A stretch of 64,000 nt of DNA from Opitutia bacterium. Lineage in GTDB: Bacteria > Verrucomicrobiota > Verrucomicrobiia > Opitutales > Opitutaceae. This document shows, in pieces, positions 1 to 8,978 of the stretch. Every line of letters starts with the position of its first letter. The stretch's first letter is position 1. Under the pieces are notes generated by a model. The model was not told the origin of the DNA, ran no database searches, and saw nothing but the letters and a program-made list of their open reading frames with translations. Made by a program: the position numbers and the translations under genes. The DNA is taken from positions 97,066-161,065 of the forward strand of contig JACPIS010000021.1 of NCBI GenBank assembly GCA_016187925.1. Reading direction: 5' to 3'.

Positions 1-16
1 GCCGGGTTCGCTCATT

Positions 17-1564
17 TTGCGCGGACGGTCGATCGATGCCGCGGGCCTCGCCGGTTTGCTGAGCAATCCCGAGGATTTCTACCATTGCGCGCTGGTGCTG
101 GCGCTGATGTCGGCGCCGTTTCTCCGGTTGATCGAGAAACTCGATCCGGCGGCGACCGGCTTGCTGCGCCAGCTGGGGCAGACGAGCCACGAGGCGCTGC
201 GCGCGGCGGAAACGCACGGGTGGCTGGCGCCCGGCGATATCGGAGCGCAGGCGCGGCTGCTGCAGCTTTCCCTCGAGCCCGCCGAAGCGATGCGGGCGCG
301 GGTGGAGCGCATCCGGAGCAAGTTCGCCAGTTGCCGCGACGCCGAGCTGGCCCGTTTGCTCACGGAGAAACAGCCGGCGCACTGGGCGGAGGTCGTGCTG
401 GCCTTCACGAGCGAGCAGCCCGACCGCTTCGGCTACATCACCACGGAGGAGTATGCCCGCCAGCGGCTCGCCGAGCTGGAGGATCACGGGCGACGCCTGC
501 GCGCGGCGGTGTTTTGGCTGGGAGCCCGCCGGGCACTGCGGGTGGGCACGCCGATCACGGGATCGTGGCGGATCTTCCTCGGCTTCTGGCTGGCCGTCGT
601 GGCGGTGGGAGGGCTGGTGGTCCGTGATCCCGGCACTACTCTCTGGCTCGCGCTCGGCTTGCTGGCGTTGCGCGGGCTCGTGAGCTGGCGGGTGGGAAGG
701 GTCGCCAGACGGATCGACCGCAGCGCGATGCCTTGGGGCTGGCGCGACAATCCCGAGCGCGGCGTCACCGAGGCGCGGCGTTCGTGGCCGGAGGCGTCCG
801 CGGCGGACTTGCCCCGGCTCAAGCGCCAGCTCGCCGGGACGCTCTCCGCCATGCAGGCGCTCCGGCCGGAGGCACCGCTTTCGGCGACCTGCCATGCCCC
901 GGAGCTGACGGAGGTCTGGCTCGGCCACGCGGCGGCGGCGCTCGTGTGTTTCGTCGGCTTCTTCCAGCTGGCCATGAGTTATTACCATCCGGATGCCACG
1001 CCGCTGCTCGTGCGCGGTCTCGGCAAGGCGGAGCGCATCGCCGGGCTGGCGCCGGCGCAACCATCCGTCGTCGCCCCGGCCGCACGCACGCCGGGGAAAT
1101 CCGTGCCGCTTTTGCCGGACCTGCCGGGCCTGCCTCCCGGTCTCGCGGAGAAAATCGCATCGGGCGAATACGAACTCGTGAAGGACGGTTTTGGCCGGAC
1201 GGTGCGCGGACCGCTGACCAAATGGGATTTGGCGCCGCCCGCGGTGGTCGCCTCGCTGCCGGTGGAGTCGCGGGCCCCGGCCACGCCGGCGCAACGGGCC
1301 TTTGCCCTCGTCAGCGGCGAACTGCTCCTCCAGCCCTACGCCCACAACGCCGTCAACGCCCTGCTCATCATCCGCGTGCCCACCAAGGATGGCTACGGGC
1401 TCATGATGTACAGCGCCCGCGACCGCAAGTTGCTCGACGGCGACACGCTTTACCTGCGCAACCCCGTGGCGGACCGCACCTGGTACCGGTTCGATCAGCG
1501 CAACGTCGTCTACCTCGGCGTGCCGGCCGAGCTGGAAAACGAAAATTCCCTTGCGCTGAAGTGA
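17..1564 (+). CDS. Membrane protein of unknown function, N-terminus may lie outside the window
   Basis: I do not recognise a family. The frame is open back to base 2, so the TTG used here is only the first possible start inside the window and the true start may be upstream. The roughly 180 N-terminal residues are helical and charged, with no signal peptide. Two hydrophobic segments follow (about residues 186-201 and 207-222) and a third near 303-322. The last 190 residues begin with a Pro/Ala-rich stretch and end in a folded domain of about 120 residues that is probably on the other side of the membrane. It ends 24 nt before prfB. The reading frame is convincing by length, codon use and lack of competition; the function is unknown. 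Confidence 0.75.
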   Translation: MRGRSIDAAGLAGLLSNPEDFYHCALVLALMSAPFLRLIEKLDPAATGLLRQLGQTSHEALRAAETHGWLAPGDIGAQARLLQLSLEPAEAMRARVERIRSKFASCRDAELARLLTEKQPAHWAEVVLAFTSEQPDRFGYITTEEYARQRLAELEDHGRRLRAAVFWLGARRALRVGTPITGSWRIFLGFWLAVVAVGGLVVRDPGTTLWLALGLLALRGLVSWRVGRVARRIDRSAMPWGWRDNPERGVTEARRSWPEASAADLPRLKRQLAGTLSAMQALRPEAPLSATCHAPELTEVWLGHAAAALVCFVGFFQLAMSYYHPDATPLLVRGLGKAERIAGLAPAQPSVVAPAARTPGKSVPLLPDLPGLPPGLAEKIASGEYELVKDGFGRTVRGPLTKWDLAPPAVVASLPVESRAPATPAQRAFALVSGELLLQPYAHNAVNALLIIRVPTKDGYGLMMYSARDRKLLDGDTLYLRNPVADRTWYRFDQRNVVYLGVPAELENENSLALK

Positions 1565-1588
1565 GGTCTTTGCGGCGATGGTCCCGCA

Positions 1589-2732
1589 ATGATCGCACCC
1601 GAAACCTTTTCTCACCTCGAGAACATCAAGAAGCGCGCCGGCTACTTGTGGAGGTTTCTTTGACGTCGAGCAAAAACAACGCGAGATAGAGGCGATGGAG
1701 GCGGAGATGGGCGCTCCGACCTTCTGGGACAACAACGAGCGCGCCCAGAAGCACATCGCCAAGCTCAACGGCCTGAAACGCGCCATCGGGGGCGTCGTGG
1801 CCTTCAACAAGAAGCTCGATGATGCCGCCGTCATGGTCGAGCTCATCGAGTCCGCCGAGCCCGCCGAGCAGGAGGCCTACGCCAAGGAGCTCGATGCGCA
1901 GGTCACCCAGATGGTCGAGGAGCTCGACAAGCTCGAGATCTCGTCCTTCCTCACCGGCCAGTTCGACAAGAACAACGCCATCCTCTCCATCCAGGCGGGC
2001 GCGGGCGGCACCGAGTCGAACGACTGGGCCGACATCCTTTTCCGCATGTACTCGCGCTGGGCCGAGCGCCGCGGCTACGAGCTCGAGGTGCAGGACGTCC
2101 AGCCCGGCGACCAGGCGGGCATTTCCAAGGCGACCATCCTCATCAAGGGCGAGAACGCCTACGGCTACGTCAAGGCCGAGCGCGGTGTCCACCGCCTCGT
2201 CCGCATCAGTCCCTTCGACGCCAACAAGCGCCGCCACACCTCGTTCTGCGCGGTCGACGTGATCGCCGAGATCAACGAGGACATCGACATCGAGATCCCC
2301 GACAGCGAGATCCGCGTCGATGTCTACCGCTCCTCCGGCAAGGGCGGCCAGGGCGTCAACACCACGGACTCCGCCGTGCGCCTCACGCACATCCCGACCG
2401 GCATGGTGGTCGTCTGCCAGAACGAGCGCTCGCAGATCAAGAACCGCGCCAGCGCGATGAACGTCCTCAAGGCCCGCCTCTACGAGAAGAAGCTCGACGA
2501 GCAGCGCAACGAGATGGAAAAATTCTACGGCGACAAGGGCGAGATCGGCTTCGGCAGCCAGATCCGCAGCTACGTGCTCCAGCCTTACCAGATGGTGAAG
2601 GACCTCCGCACCGGCGTCAGCACCAGCGACACGCAGGGCGTGCTCGACGGCGACCTCGACCGCTTCATCTCCGCCTGGCTCCGCGCGGGCTGCCCGCGCC
2701 ACCGCAACAAGGACATACAGATGGACGACTGA
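1589..2732 (+). CDS. prfB: Peptide chain release factor 2 (RF2), +1 programmed frameshift
   Basis: RF2 reads UGA and UAA stop codons and triggers peptide release in the ribosomal A site. The gene is in two frames: ATG at 1589 gives 24 codons to CTT at 1658, followed by an in-frame TGA (1661-1663). After a +1 shift translation continues from GAC at 1662 to 2732, for 380 residues in all. The tripeptide anticodon SPF is at about 207-209 and the catalytic GGQ at about 252-254, almost the E. coli RF2 positions (known family features). The internal ATG at 1695 could be mistaken for the start, but that would remove the conserved N-terminal helix. The stop overlaps a phased repeat array. Confidence 0.96.
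1649..1664 (+). promoter_or_regulatory. prfB: prfB autoregulatory +1 frameshift site
   Basis: An internal Shine-Dalgarno-like GGAGG (1650-1654) lies three bases before CTT TGA C. This is the same arrangement as the classical bacterial RF2 site. When RF2 is scarce the ribosome pauses at TGA and slips +1 from CTT to TTT, making full-length RF2; when RF2 is abundant it terminates after 24 codons. The motif is seen directly; the mechanism is established for prfB. Confidence 0.95.
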
Positions 2733-2823
2733 CGGAGGACAGATGACGCAAAGCAGCGGACAGTTTGTGCTTTGGGCGATTCGGGCTTCTGTCCGCAGTT
2801 CTCCGTCCTCTGTCCTCTGATTT
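2729..2823. repeat. Facing pair of 7-nt phased repeat arrays
   Basis: From 2729 the plus strand reads in exact 7-nt steps: CTGACGG, AGGACAG, ATGACGC, AAAGCAG, CGGACAG. After a 25-nt spacer the same heptamers (AGGACAG, AGGACGG, CGGACAG) recur in inverse orientation from 2823 back to 2789. The array begins inside the prfB stop codon and ends just before the next start codon, so it fills the whole gap. The heptamer matches that of the array at 32804-32873. Confidence 0.75.
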
Positions 2824-2828
2824 CCGCC

Positions 2829-4250
2829 ATGCCCAATCTGTCCTACGACCAGCTCAAAGCCGCCCTCGGCGCCCAGTCCCTGTTCGAGGACAAGACCTGG
2901 CAGCTCTCGCCGCGCGCCTGGCCGCTGACGCCCGAGCAGAAGGCGCAGCTCGAGCAGATCGGCACGGCCTGCCTGGAATTTCATCAGGCGCTCGAGACGC
3001 TTTATCTCCGCTCCGTGGCGGGGAAAAACCTCCTGCGCAACAAGCCGCTGCTCGCCCCGTGGGTCGCCGATTATCTCGACCGCGGCAAGCCCGCCGAGCT
3101 GGTCGCCCACGCGCGCCACGCGCAGAACCGCGGCGCGTTCCCCACTGTGTTGCGGCCCGACCTGCTGCTCACCGAGGAAGGTTTCGCCCTCACCGAACTC
3201 GACTCCGTGCCCGGCGGCATCGGCCTGACGGCGTTCCTCAACCGGCTCTACGGCGGCGACAAGGACCCGGCGGTGCTCGGCCACGGCGACGCGATGATCG
3301 AGAATTTCCACCTGTCGCTCGCCGGCCTGCGCCCCGCGGCGCGCAATCCCCTGATCGCGATCCTGGTGAGCGACGAGGCCGGCACCTACCGGCCGGAGAT
3401 GCTGTGGCTCGCCGAGCAGCTGCAACGGCTCGGTCGGCGCGTCTATTGCCTGCGCCTCGACGATGTTTTCCCGCTGGGCGGCGAGCTGTTCTTCGACATC
3501 GAGGGCACGCCCGAGAAGATCGACATCATCTACCGCTTCTTCGAGCTGTTCGATTGGGCCAACATCAAGGTGGCGCCGCACATCATGGAGGCGTGGGAAG
3601 CCGGGCATGTCGCCATCGCGCCGCCGATGCGCCATTTCCAGGAGGAGAAGCTCACGCTCGCGCTGTTCCACCACCACCTGTTGCAGGAGTTCTGGCAGGA
3701 GAACCTGCCGCGCCGCAGCCACGAGCTGTTGCGCAAGCTCATCCCGCAATCGTGGGTCATGGACCCGGCGCCGCTGCCGCCCGGCGCGGTGCTCGACGGC
3801 CCGCGCGCCGGCGGGCGGGCGTTGAACGACTGGCGCGACCTCGCGGGCGCGTCGCAGAAGGAGCGCGACCTCATCATCAAGATTTCCGGCTTCCACGAGA
3901 CGGCCTGGGGCGCGCGCAGCGTCGTGCTCGGCAGCGATTGCTCGCGCGAGGAGTGGCAGGCCGGCGTGGAGCAGGCGCTCAAGCTGGCTTCGGCCAACCT
4001 GCACGTGCTGCAGGAATACCGGAAGCCCAAGCGCGTCGCGCACAATCTCTACGAGCCGCGGGAAGACGGCGTGCCGGGCGAGTCCGTGCCGAAGCACGGC
4101 CGGCTCCGGTTGTGTCCGTATTTCTTCGTCGTGGGCGGGCAGGCGCGCCTGTCGGGAGCGCTCGCGACGTTCTGTCCGCCGGATAAAAAAATCATCCACG
4201 GCATGCAGGATGCGGCCTTGCTCCCCAGTAGGGTTTCCTCCTTAAGTTGA
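2829..4250 (+). CDS. Circularly permuted ATP-grasp-like protein
   Basis: A soluble protein of 473 residues. Motifs resemble the circularly permuted ATP-grasp group that includes glutathionylspermidine-synthase-like proteins: LTELDSVPGGIG (about 141-152), KIDIIYRFFELFDW (about 229-242), and a late KISGFHETAWGARSVVLG block typical of an ATP-binding Lys-Gly segment. These enzymes usually ligate a carboxylate to an amine or thiol using ATP; the substrate cannot be read here. A frame extension to 2772 exists, but it is made of the repeat array, so the ATG at 2829 (MPNLSYDQ) is preferred. It ends 3 nt before the next gene. The family call is moderate, with no functional call. Confidence 0.6.
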   Translation: MPNLSYDQLKAALGAQSLFEDKTWQLSPRAWPLTPEQKAQLEQIGTACLEFHQALETLYLRSVAGKNLLRNKPLLAPWVADYLDRGKPAELVAHARHAQNRGAFPTVLRPDLLLTEEGFALTELDSVPGGIGLTAFLNRLYGGDKDPAVLGHGDAMIENFHLSLAGLRPAARNPLIAILVSDEAGTYRPEMLWLAEQLQRLGRRVYCLRLDDVFPLGGELFFDIEGTPEKIDIIYRFFELFDWANIKVAPHIMEAWEAGHVAIAPPMRHFQEEKLTLALFHHHLLQEFWQENLPRRSHELLRKLIPQSWVMDPAPLPPGAVLDGPRAGGRALNDWRDLAGASQKERDLIIKISGFHETAWGARSVVLGSDCSREEWQAGVEQALKLASANLHVLQEYRKPKRVAHNLYEPREDGVPGESVPKHGRLRLCPYFFVVGGQARLSGALATFCPPDKKIIHGMQDAALLPSRVSSLS

Positions 4251-4253
4251 CGC

Positions 4254-7200
4254 GTGCGTAAGCCCGCCGTCTCCCACCGCGAAATCCCCCGACCCCTGGC
4301 GCCCAAGGCGCTGTTGCAGCTGCTCGCGCTCGGATTGATCGGTCTCTCGGCCCCGCGGGCTTTCGCCCAGCCGGCCGCGCCCATCGATGTCGCCGCGGTC
4401 CGCCAGCGCGCGGACAAGGGCGACCCCGACGCGCTGAACACCCTCGGCAATCTCGCGACGGCCGGGCAGGGCGGGTTCCCGCAGGACTATGCCGAGGCGC
4501 TGAAATGGTACCGGGCCGCGGCGGAGAAAGGCTACGCCCCGGCGCAGTTCAATCTCGGCCTGGCTTACGAACTCGGGCGCGGCGTGCCGACCGATGCGAA
4601 GCAGGCTTTCCGTTATTACCTGATGGCGGCGGAGCAGGGCTTCGGTCCCGCGCAGTTCAACGTCGGCAACATGTACGCCGCGGGCCAGACCGTGGCGCAG
4701 GATTTTTTCGAGGCCAACGTCTGGTACAAGCAGGCCGCCGACAAGGGTATCGTCGAGGCGCAGTTCAACCTCGGTCTGGTCTACGAGGCCGGCCGCGGCA
4801 TCAAGAAGGACGAGACCCAGGCGGCCATCTGGTACAAGGTCGCCGCCGACCGCGGCTTCGCGCGCGCGCAGTACAACCTCGGCTTGCTTTACGAGGACGG
4901 CCGCGGCGTGCCGCAAAACGATGCGGCGGCGGTCGCGCTCTACCAGAAGGCGGCGGAGCAGGGCTTCAGCCCCGCGCAAAACAATCTTGGCCTGATGTAT
5001 TTCGCCGGCCGCGGCGGATTGAAGGCCGATCCATCACTCGCCCACGCGTGGCTGAGCCTCGCCGTCGAGGGCGGCGCCACCCCGCAGGGTCGTGATGCCG
5101 TGGCGAAGTCGCTGGATACCGCACAGCTCGCGCAGGCCGGGCAGCGTCTGGCCGAACTGCGTCAAAATCTGGGCCACGCCGTCGCTCCCGCGGCGGCGCA
5201 GGCTTCGGCCGCCCCGGTCGTGCCCGCGGTTTCCGGCTCGGACAACACCGCCGCGCTCACCGCGCAGGTGCGCCAGCTCACCGAGGCATTGCAGCGCGCG
5301 CAGGAGGCCAACAACCGCTTCGTCGAGATCAACCAGCAGCTTGCCCTCGAGAAAACCCAGTCCGAGGACCATGCCGCGCGCGACGCCGCCGAGAAGAGCC
5401 AGCTCATCACCCGGCAGCGCGAGCAGCTGGAGGCGGCGACGAAGCGCGCCGAGCAGCTGGCACTTCAGCTCGGCGAAACCGTTGCCGCCCGGCAGAAGAT
5501 CGAGACCGAGAAAGCCGATCTCGAACGCTGGTCCAAATCCCTCGAGCAGTCACTCAACGACAGCAATGCCAAGCAGGCCGGCGGAAGCGATGAGTTGGGG
5601 AAGCTCCGCCAGCAACTCGTGGACGTGCGCCAGAAATTGCAGGAAGCGTCGGCCAAGGACGCGCGCATTGCCGAGCTGACCGAGAACATCTCCCGCCTGC
5701 AGGACGATCTGGCGAAGTCCCGCCAGACCACCTCCAGCACCACCGCCGAGAAGTCCGTCGCGCCGGACGTGCGGGCCTTGCAGGATGAAATCGCGCGTCT
5801 GCGGCGCACCGCTGCCGAGGCCGGCAGTCTCCGCGCCATGAACGACCGGTTGGAGAAGGAGAACAAGCGTCTCGCCGCCGGCTCGCCCGATAAGGAGGAG
5901 CTGGCCGGTCTCCGGAACCAGGCCGCTGATCTGCAGGCCCAGCTGACCGCCGCGCAAGCCGCCGCCACCAGCGCGCAGAGCGAGGGGGAGAAGCTCCGCG
6001 GCCAGCTCGCCGCCGCCGGACAGACGGGCGGCGACAAGGACCAACAGCTGGCGCAGCTCCAGCGCGACCTCGACACGGCGCAACAGCAGGTGCGGCAGTT
6101 GTCCGAGCAGAATGCCAAGCTCGCCGCGGCCACGCCGCGCGACGACGCAGCCTTGGTGGCCGCGCGCAAGCAGGCCGGCGATTTGCAGGCCCAGCTGGCG
6201 ACCGCCGAGGCTGATCGAGCCAGCATCCGCGAGGATGCCCTCAAGATCCGGCAGGAGTTGGCGGACGCGCACGCCCAGCTCGCGGCCCAGCAGGCGGACA
6301 ATCGGCAGCTGCAGGCGCAGTTGAAGTCCGCCGGTGAAAACAATTCGACTTCCGGGGCGGCCACTGCGGAGCTGCAGACGAAACTCAAGGCGGCCGAGGC
6401 CGCCGTTGCGCAGTCCGAGGGACGCCTTGCCGAGCTGCAAAAGCAATTGGGCGACATCCGGGCCGCGCAGACCACGGCGCGCGAGGAGGCCGGCCGGACC
6501 CTGGCGGACCTGCTCAGCGTCCGGCAGTCGCTCAAGGACAAACAGACCGAGGCCCGCCAACTGGCCGACGCGAACGCCCGCCTCAAGAGTGATCTCGCCA
6601 CGGCCCAGCAAGCCGGCAAGGGCAGCACGAGCGCCCAGAAGGAGTTGGCGGCGCTGCGGACCCAGGTGGAGGAATTGATCGCGGAGAACCATCGCCTCAC
6701 CGATGCGGCGGGCAAAAGCGGCGCGGGGACGGCCGATCTGCGCCGGCAGCTCGCCGAGGCCAACCAAGCTTTGGAAAAGAGCGGGGCCAGCGTGGCGGAG
6801 TTGACCGGGACGAATGAACGCTTGGAAAAAGAACTGGCCGCGGCCAGGCAACAGGCCGAGCAGGCCGCCGCGCCGAGCGAGGAGCTGTTGCGCTTGCGGC
6901 GCACGGCGGACGAAATCACCGCGCTGCGGAGCGAGAACCAGCGGCTCAAGGCCGCCACCGCCGACACGAGCGCGCTCGACGCCGCGAAGGCGCAGGTCGC
7001 CGACCTGCAGAAGCAGCTCGACGAAGCGCGCGTCGTGACGGTTCGCACCCGGCCCGGGGCCGAGGAGGAGGCGCTGAAGAAACAGCTGGCCGACGCCAAC
7101 GCGGCCGTGGAAAAACTGAACGCGCAGGTGGCCGATCTCACCGGGACGAACGACCGGCTGACCAAGGATCTCGACAACGCGAAGAAGACCGCCGAGGCCG

Positions 7201-8567
7201 CGCTCGCCGCCCAGTCGCAGGCCGTCGCCGCCAATCAAAACGATGCCTTCAAGACCGAGATCAACACGCTGCAGGCCCGCATCAAGGAGCTCGAGGCGTC
7301 GGGCGAGGAGGAGCGCAATGCCACCGCGAAGGAGATAGGCAATCTGGCCGGCCAGCTCACGCGGGCGCGGGAAACGAACAAATCGCTCACCGAAGCCAAT
7401 CGCGCGCTACTTTCCGCCAAGCAGGCCGACGACGCCCCCAACCGCGCCGAGTTCGAGCAGGCGCAAGCCAAAGTGCGCGACCTCATCGCCGCGGGTGAGG
7501 AGATGCGTCGCCAGGTGCAGCAGCTCTCCGATGCCAACGAAAAGGCGTCGACCGAGCGCGATGCCCTGAAGCAGCAGCTGGCCGACGCGCAAAAGGAGGC
7601 CGATTCGCACGGCACCTCCGTTGCGGAACTGACCGGCACCAACCAGAAACTCGAGCAGGAGCGCAGCAATCTCAAGCAGCAGGTCGACACGTTGACCGCA
7701 CAGCTGGCGGCAGCGCAAAAGAGTACGAGCGCCGCGTCGGGCAAGCTCGCCGAGGAAAAGACGGCGTTGCAGGAGCGGCTCGAGGCCGTGGGCGGCCAGC
7801 TCATCAAGGCGCAGGCCGACGTGGATTCGCTCCAGAAGGAACTCGCCGACACGCAGGCCAAGGCCCTGGCGGAGAAGCAGACGGCCGACAAGGCGCAGGC
7901 TGATCTCGCCGCCTTGCAGACCCGCGCCGCCGAGGCCGAGAAGGCCGCCGTGTCGCACAACACTTCCGTGACCGAGCTGACCGAGGCCAACACCAAGCTG
8001 GAGGCCCAGGTCGCCGACCTGCGAAAGCAGCTGGAGGCACAGCGCACCGAGGCGGCGCGGCTGGGCCAGGTGGCGCGCAGCGCGGATCTTTCCCGCGGCG
8101 AGGCCGAGCGCAACGCGACGGCGAACGTCAACGCCATGGCCGGCCAGTTGGTCGAGGTCCGGCGCGACTTGGAGAATCTCCGTGCGGCCAACGCCCGGTT
8201 GATCGAGGCCAACACCGCCCTCGAACGCGAACGCGCCACGACGATGGTGCAGCTGCGCGAGGAGAACCGCTCGCTGACGGCGCGGCTCACCCAGGCCCAG
8301 GGCACGCTTGACCAGATCGCCGCGGCGGCCCGGCTCGGCACGCCTGCCGCACAGATCGCGTCGGGCGGCGCGGTGCCGACCGTGCGCACGAGCCCGGCCG
8401 TCGCCGAGGCGCGCTTTCACACGGTGGTGGAGGGCGATTCGCTCTCGCGTATCAGCCTCCGTTACTACGGCACGGCGAACCGCTGGCAGGAAATCTACAA
8501 CGCCAATCGCGATCTGCTGCAGGGCTCCAGCGCCCTGCGCGTCGGCATGCAGCTGCGGATTCCCTAA
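4254..8567 (+). CDS. Secreted Sel1-repeat / giant coiled-coil / LysM protein
   Basis: The protein has 1437 residues and starts at GTG, 3 nt after the upstream stop. A signal peptide ends near residue 40 (AFAQ). Residues about 55-290 hold six or so Sel1 (TPR-like) repeats of about 36 residues, with the usual A..G...AQ.NLG..Y..G.G pattern. Residues about 330-1365 form an Ala/Gln/Glu/Lys-rich coiled coil with a repeated element built around VAELTGTN. The C-terminus (about 1386-1436) is a LysM domain (VVEGDSLSRISLRYYG) that binds peptidoglycan. The layout suggests a long periplasmic tether with a protein-binding head and a wall-binding tail; that role is inferred. Confidence 0.88.
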   Translation: MRKPAVSHREIPRPLAPKALLQLLALGLIGLSAPRAFAQPAAPIDVAAVRQRADKGDPDALNTLGNLATAGQGGFPQDYAEALKWYRAAAEKGYAPAQFNLGLAYELGRGVPTDAKQAFRYYLMAAEQGFGPAQFNVGNMYAAGQTVAQDFFEANVWYKQAADKGIVEAQFNLGLVYEAGRGIKKDETQAAIWYKVAADRGFARAQYNLGLLYEDGRGVPQNDAAAVALYQKAAEQGFSPAQNNLGLMYFAGRGGLKADPSLAHAWLSLAVEGGATPQGRDAVAKSLDTAQLAQAGQRLAELRQNLGHAVAPAAAQASAAPVVPAVSGSDNTAALTAQVRQLTEALQRAQEANNRFVEINQQLALEKTQSEDHAARDAAEKSQLITRQREQLEAATKRAEQLALQLGETVAARQKIETEKADLERWSKSLEQSLNDSNAKQAGGSDELGKLRQQLVDVRQKLQEASAKDARIAELTENISRLQDDLAKSRQTTSSTTAEKSVAPDVRALQDEIARLRRTAAEAGSLRAMNDRLEKENKRLAAGSPDKEELAGLRNQAADLQAQLTAAQAAATSAQSEGEKLRGQLAAAGQTGGDKDQQLAQLQRDLDTAQQQVRQLSEQNAKLAAATPRDDAALVAARKQAGDLQAQLATAEADRASIREDALKIRQELADAHAQLAAQQADNRQLQAQLKSAGENNSTSGAATAELQTKLKAAEAAVAQSEGRLAELQKQLGDIRAAQTTAREEAGRTLADLLSVRQSLKDKQTEARQLADANARLKSDLATAQQAGKGSTSAQKELAALRTQVEELIAENHRLTDAAGKSGAGTADLRRQLAEANQALEKSGASVAELTGTNERLEKELAAARQQAEQAAAPSEELLRLRRTADEITALRSENQRLKAATADTSALDAAKAQVADLQKQLDEARVVTVRTRPGAEEEALKKQLADANAAVEKLNAQVADLTGTNDRLTKDLDNAKKTAEAALAAQSQAVAANQNDAFKTEINTLQARIKELEASGEEERNATAKEIGNLAGQLTRARETNKSLTEANRALLSAKQADDAPNRAEFEQAQAKVRDLIAAGEEMRRQVQQLSDANEKASTERDALKQQLADAQKEADSHGTSVAELTGTNQKLEQERSNLKQQVDTLTAQLAAAQKSTSAASGKLAEEKTALQERLEAVGGQLIKAQADVDSLQKELADTQAKALAEKQTADKAQADLAALQTRAAEAEKAAVSHNTSVTELTEANTKLEAQVADLRKQLEAQRTEAARLGQVARSADLSRGEAERNATANVNAMAGQLVEVRRDLENLRAANARLIEANTALERERATTMVQLREENRSLTARLTQAQGTLDQIAAAARLGTPAAQIASGGAVPTVRTSPAVAEARFHTVVEGDSLSRISLRYYGTANRWQEIYNANRDLLQGSSALRVGMQLRIP

Positions 8568-8574
8568 AAGACGA

Positions 8575-8602
8575 AACCCGCACTTTGCGGGCGCGGGTTG
8601 TC
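8575..8602 (+). terminator. Probable terminator after the Sel1/LysM gene
   Basis: AACCCGC (8575-8581) pairs with GCGGGTT (8593-8599), with an alternative tight CCCGC/GCGGG hairpin inside. It starts 8 nt after the stop codon. The following T-run (TGTCTCT) is weak, so it may work with Rho or only protect the 3' end. Confidence 0.4.
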
Positions 8603-8653
8603 TCTATGGTCAGGTTGAAATCAGGTGGCCGGAAGCGGCGCCCCCGTTCGGCC

Positions 8654-8887
8654 TCAGGCCACGGCGGTCTTGGAGCCCTGGCCGAGCAACTGTTGGAAAA
8701 ACGAGTCGCGGCGGGCGCGGGCGGTATCGACGTCCTTCGTACCGAGGGAGCGGCGGATGCGCTCCTTGGTGAAGGGAGTCGGATAGACGGTGTAGTGGAG
8801 GAACCACGTTCCGTTGTTGTTCCAGAGGTGGTGGTTCGGGTTCTCCGGGTTGAGGCGGAGGGCGGGGAGGGTGATGACGTTGGACAT
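8654..8887 (-). CDS. Small orphan protein like a tyrosine-recombinase arm-binding domain
   Basis: A 77-residue protein. The central part (NNNGTWFLHYTVYPTPFT..RIRRSLGTKD..TARARRDSF) follows the pattern of the N-terminal arm-type DNA-binding domain of tyrosine recombinases: a three-strand sheet with W/Y residues, then KRIRRSLGTKD-type turn and helix. No SAM-like or catalytic recombinase domain follows; the next 80 bases are a gap and then a convergent gene. It may be a free-standing DNA-binding protein or a relic. An imperfect hairpin (TGATGCG 8887-8893 / CGCATCA 8923-8929) lies over its start codon, suggesting control of translation. The ORF is credible; the domain call rests on pattern only. 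Confidence 0.6.
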   Translation of the reverse strand: MSNVITLPALRLNPENPNHHLWNNNGTWFLHYTVYPTPFTKERIRRSLGTKDVDTARARRDSFFQQLLGQGSKTAVA

Positions 8888-8947
8888 GATGCGTGAGCGG
8901 TTGATGGTTAGTTAATCGTTCGCGCATCAGGCTTTTTCCGGAAAACG

Positions 8948-8978
8948 AAAAGCCGCCTGAGGGCATCAGGCGGCTTTT
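8948..8978. terminator. Strong bidirectional terminator hairpin
   Basis: A perfect 13-bp stem AAAAGCCGCCTGA / TCAGGCGGCTTTT with a 5-nt loop (8961-8965) is flanked by A-runs and T-runs, so it can stop transcription either way. No plus-strand gene ends just before it. It most likely ends a minus-strand transcript coming from about 9000-9290, ahead of the 77-residue gene. Confidence 0.75.

Noticed and set aside
1626..4199. 857-residue minus-strand frame opposite prfB and the ATP-grasp gene
   Set aside because: It is antisense to two well-supported genes, has low-complexity Leu/Ala/Arg/Val composition and no domain pattern. Long antisense frames are common in GC-rich DNA.
5465..8420. Several 300-590 residue minus-strand frames opposite the coiled-coil gene
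   Set aside because: Mirror frames of a repetitive, GC-rich coiled-coil gene; Ser/Ala/Arg-rich without any motif.
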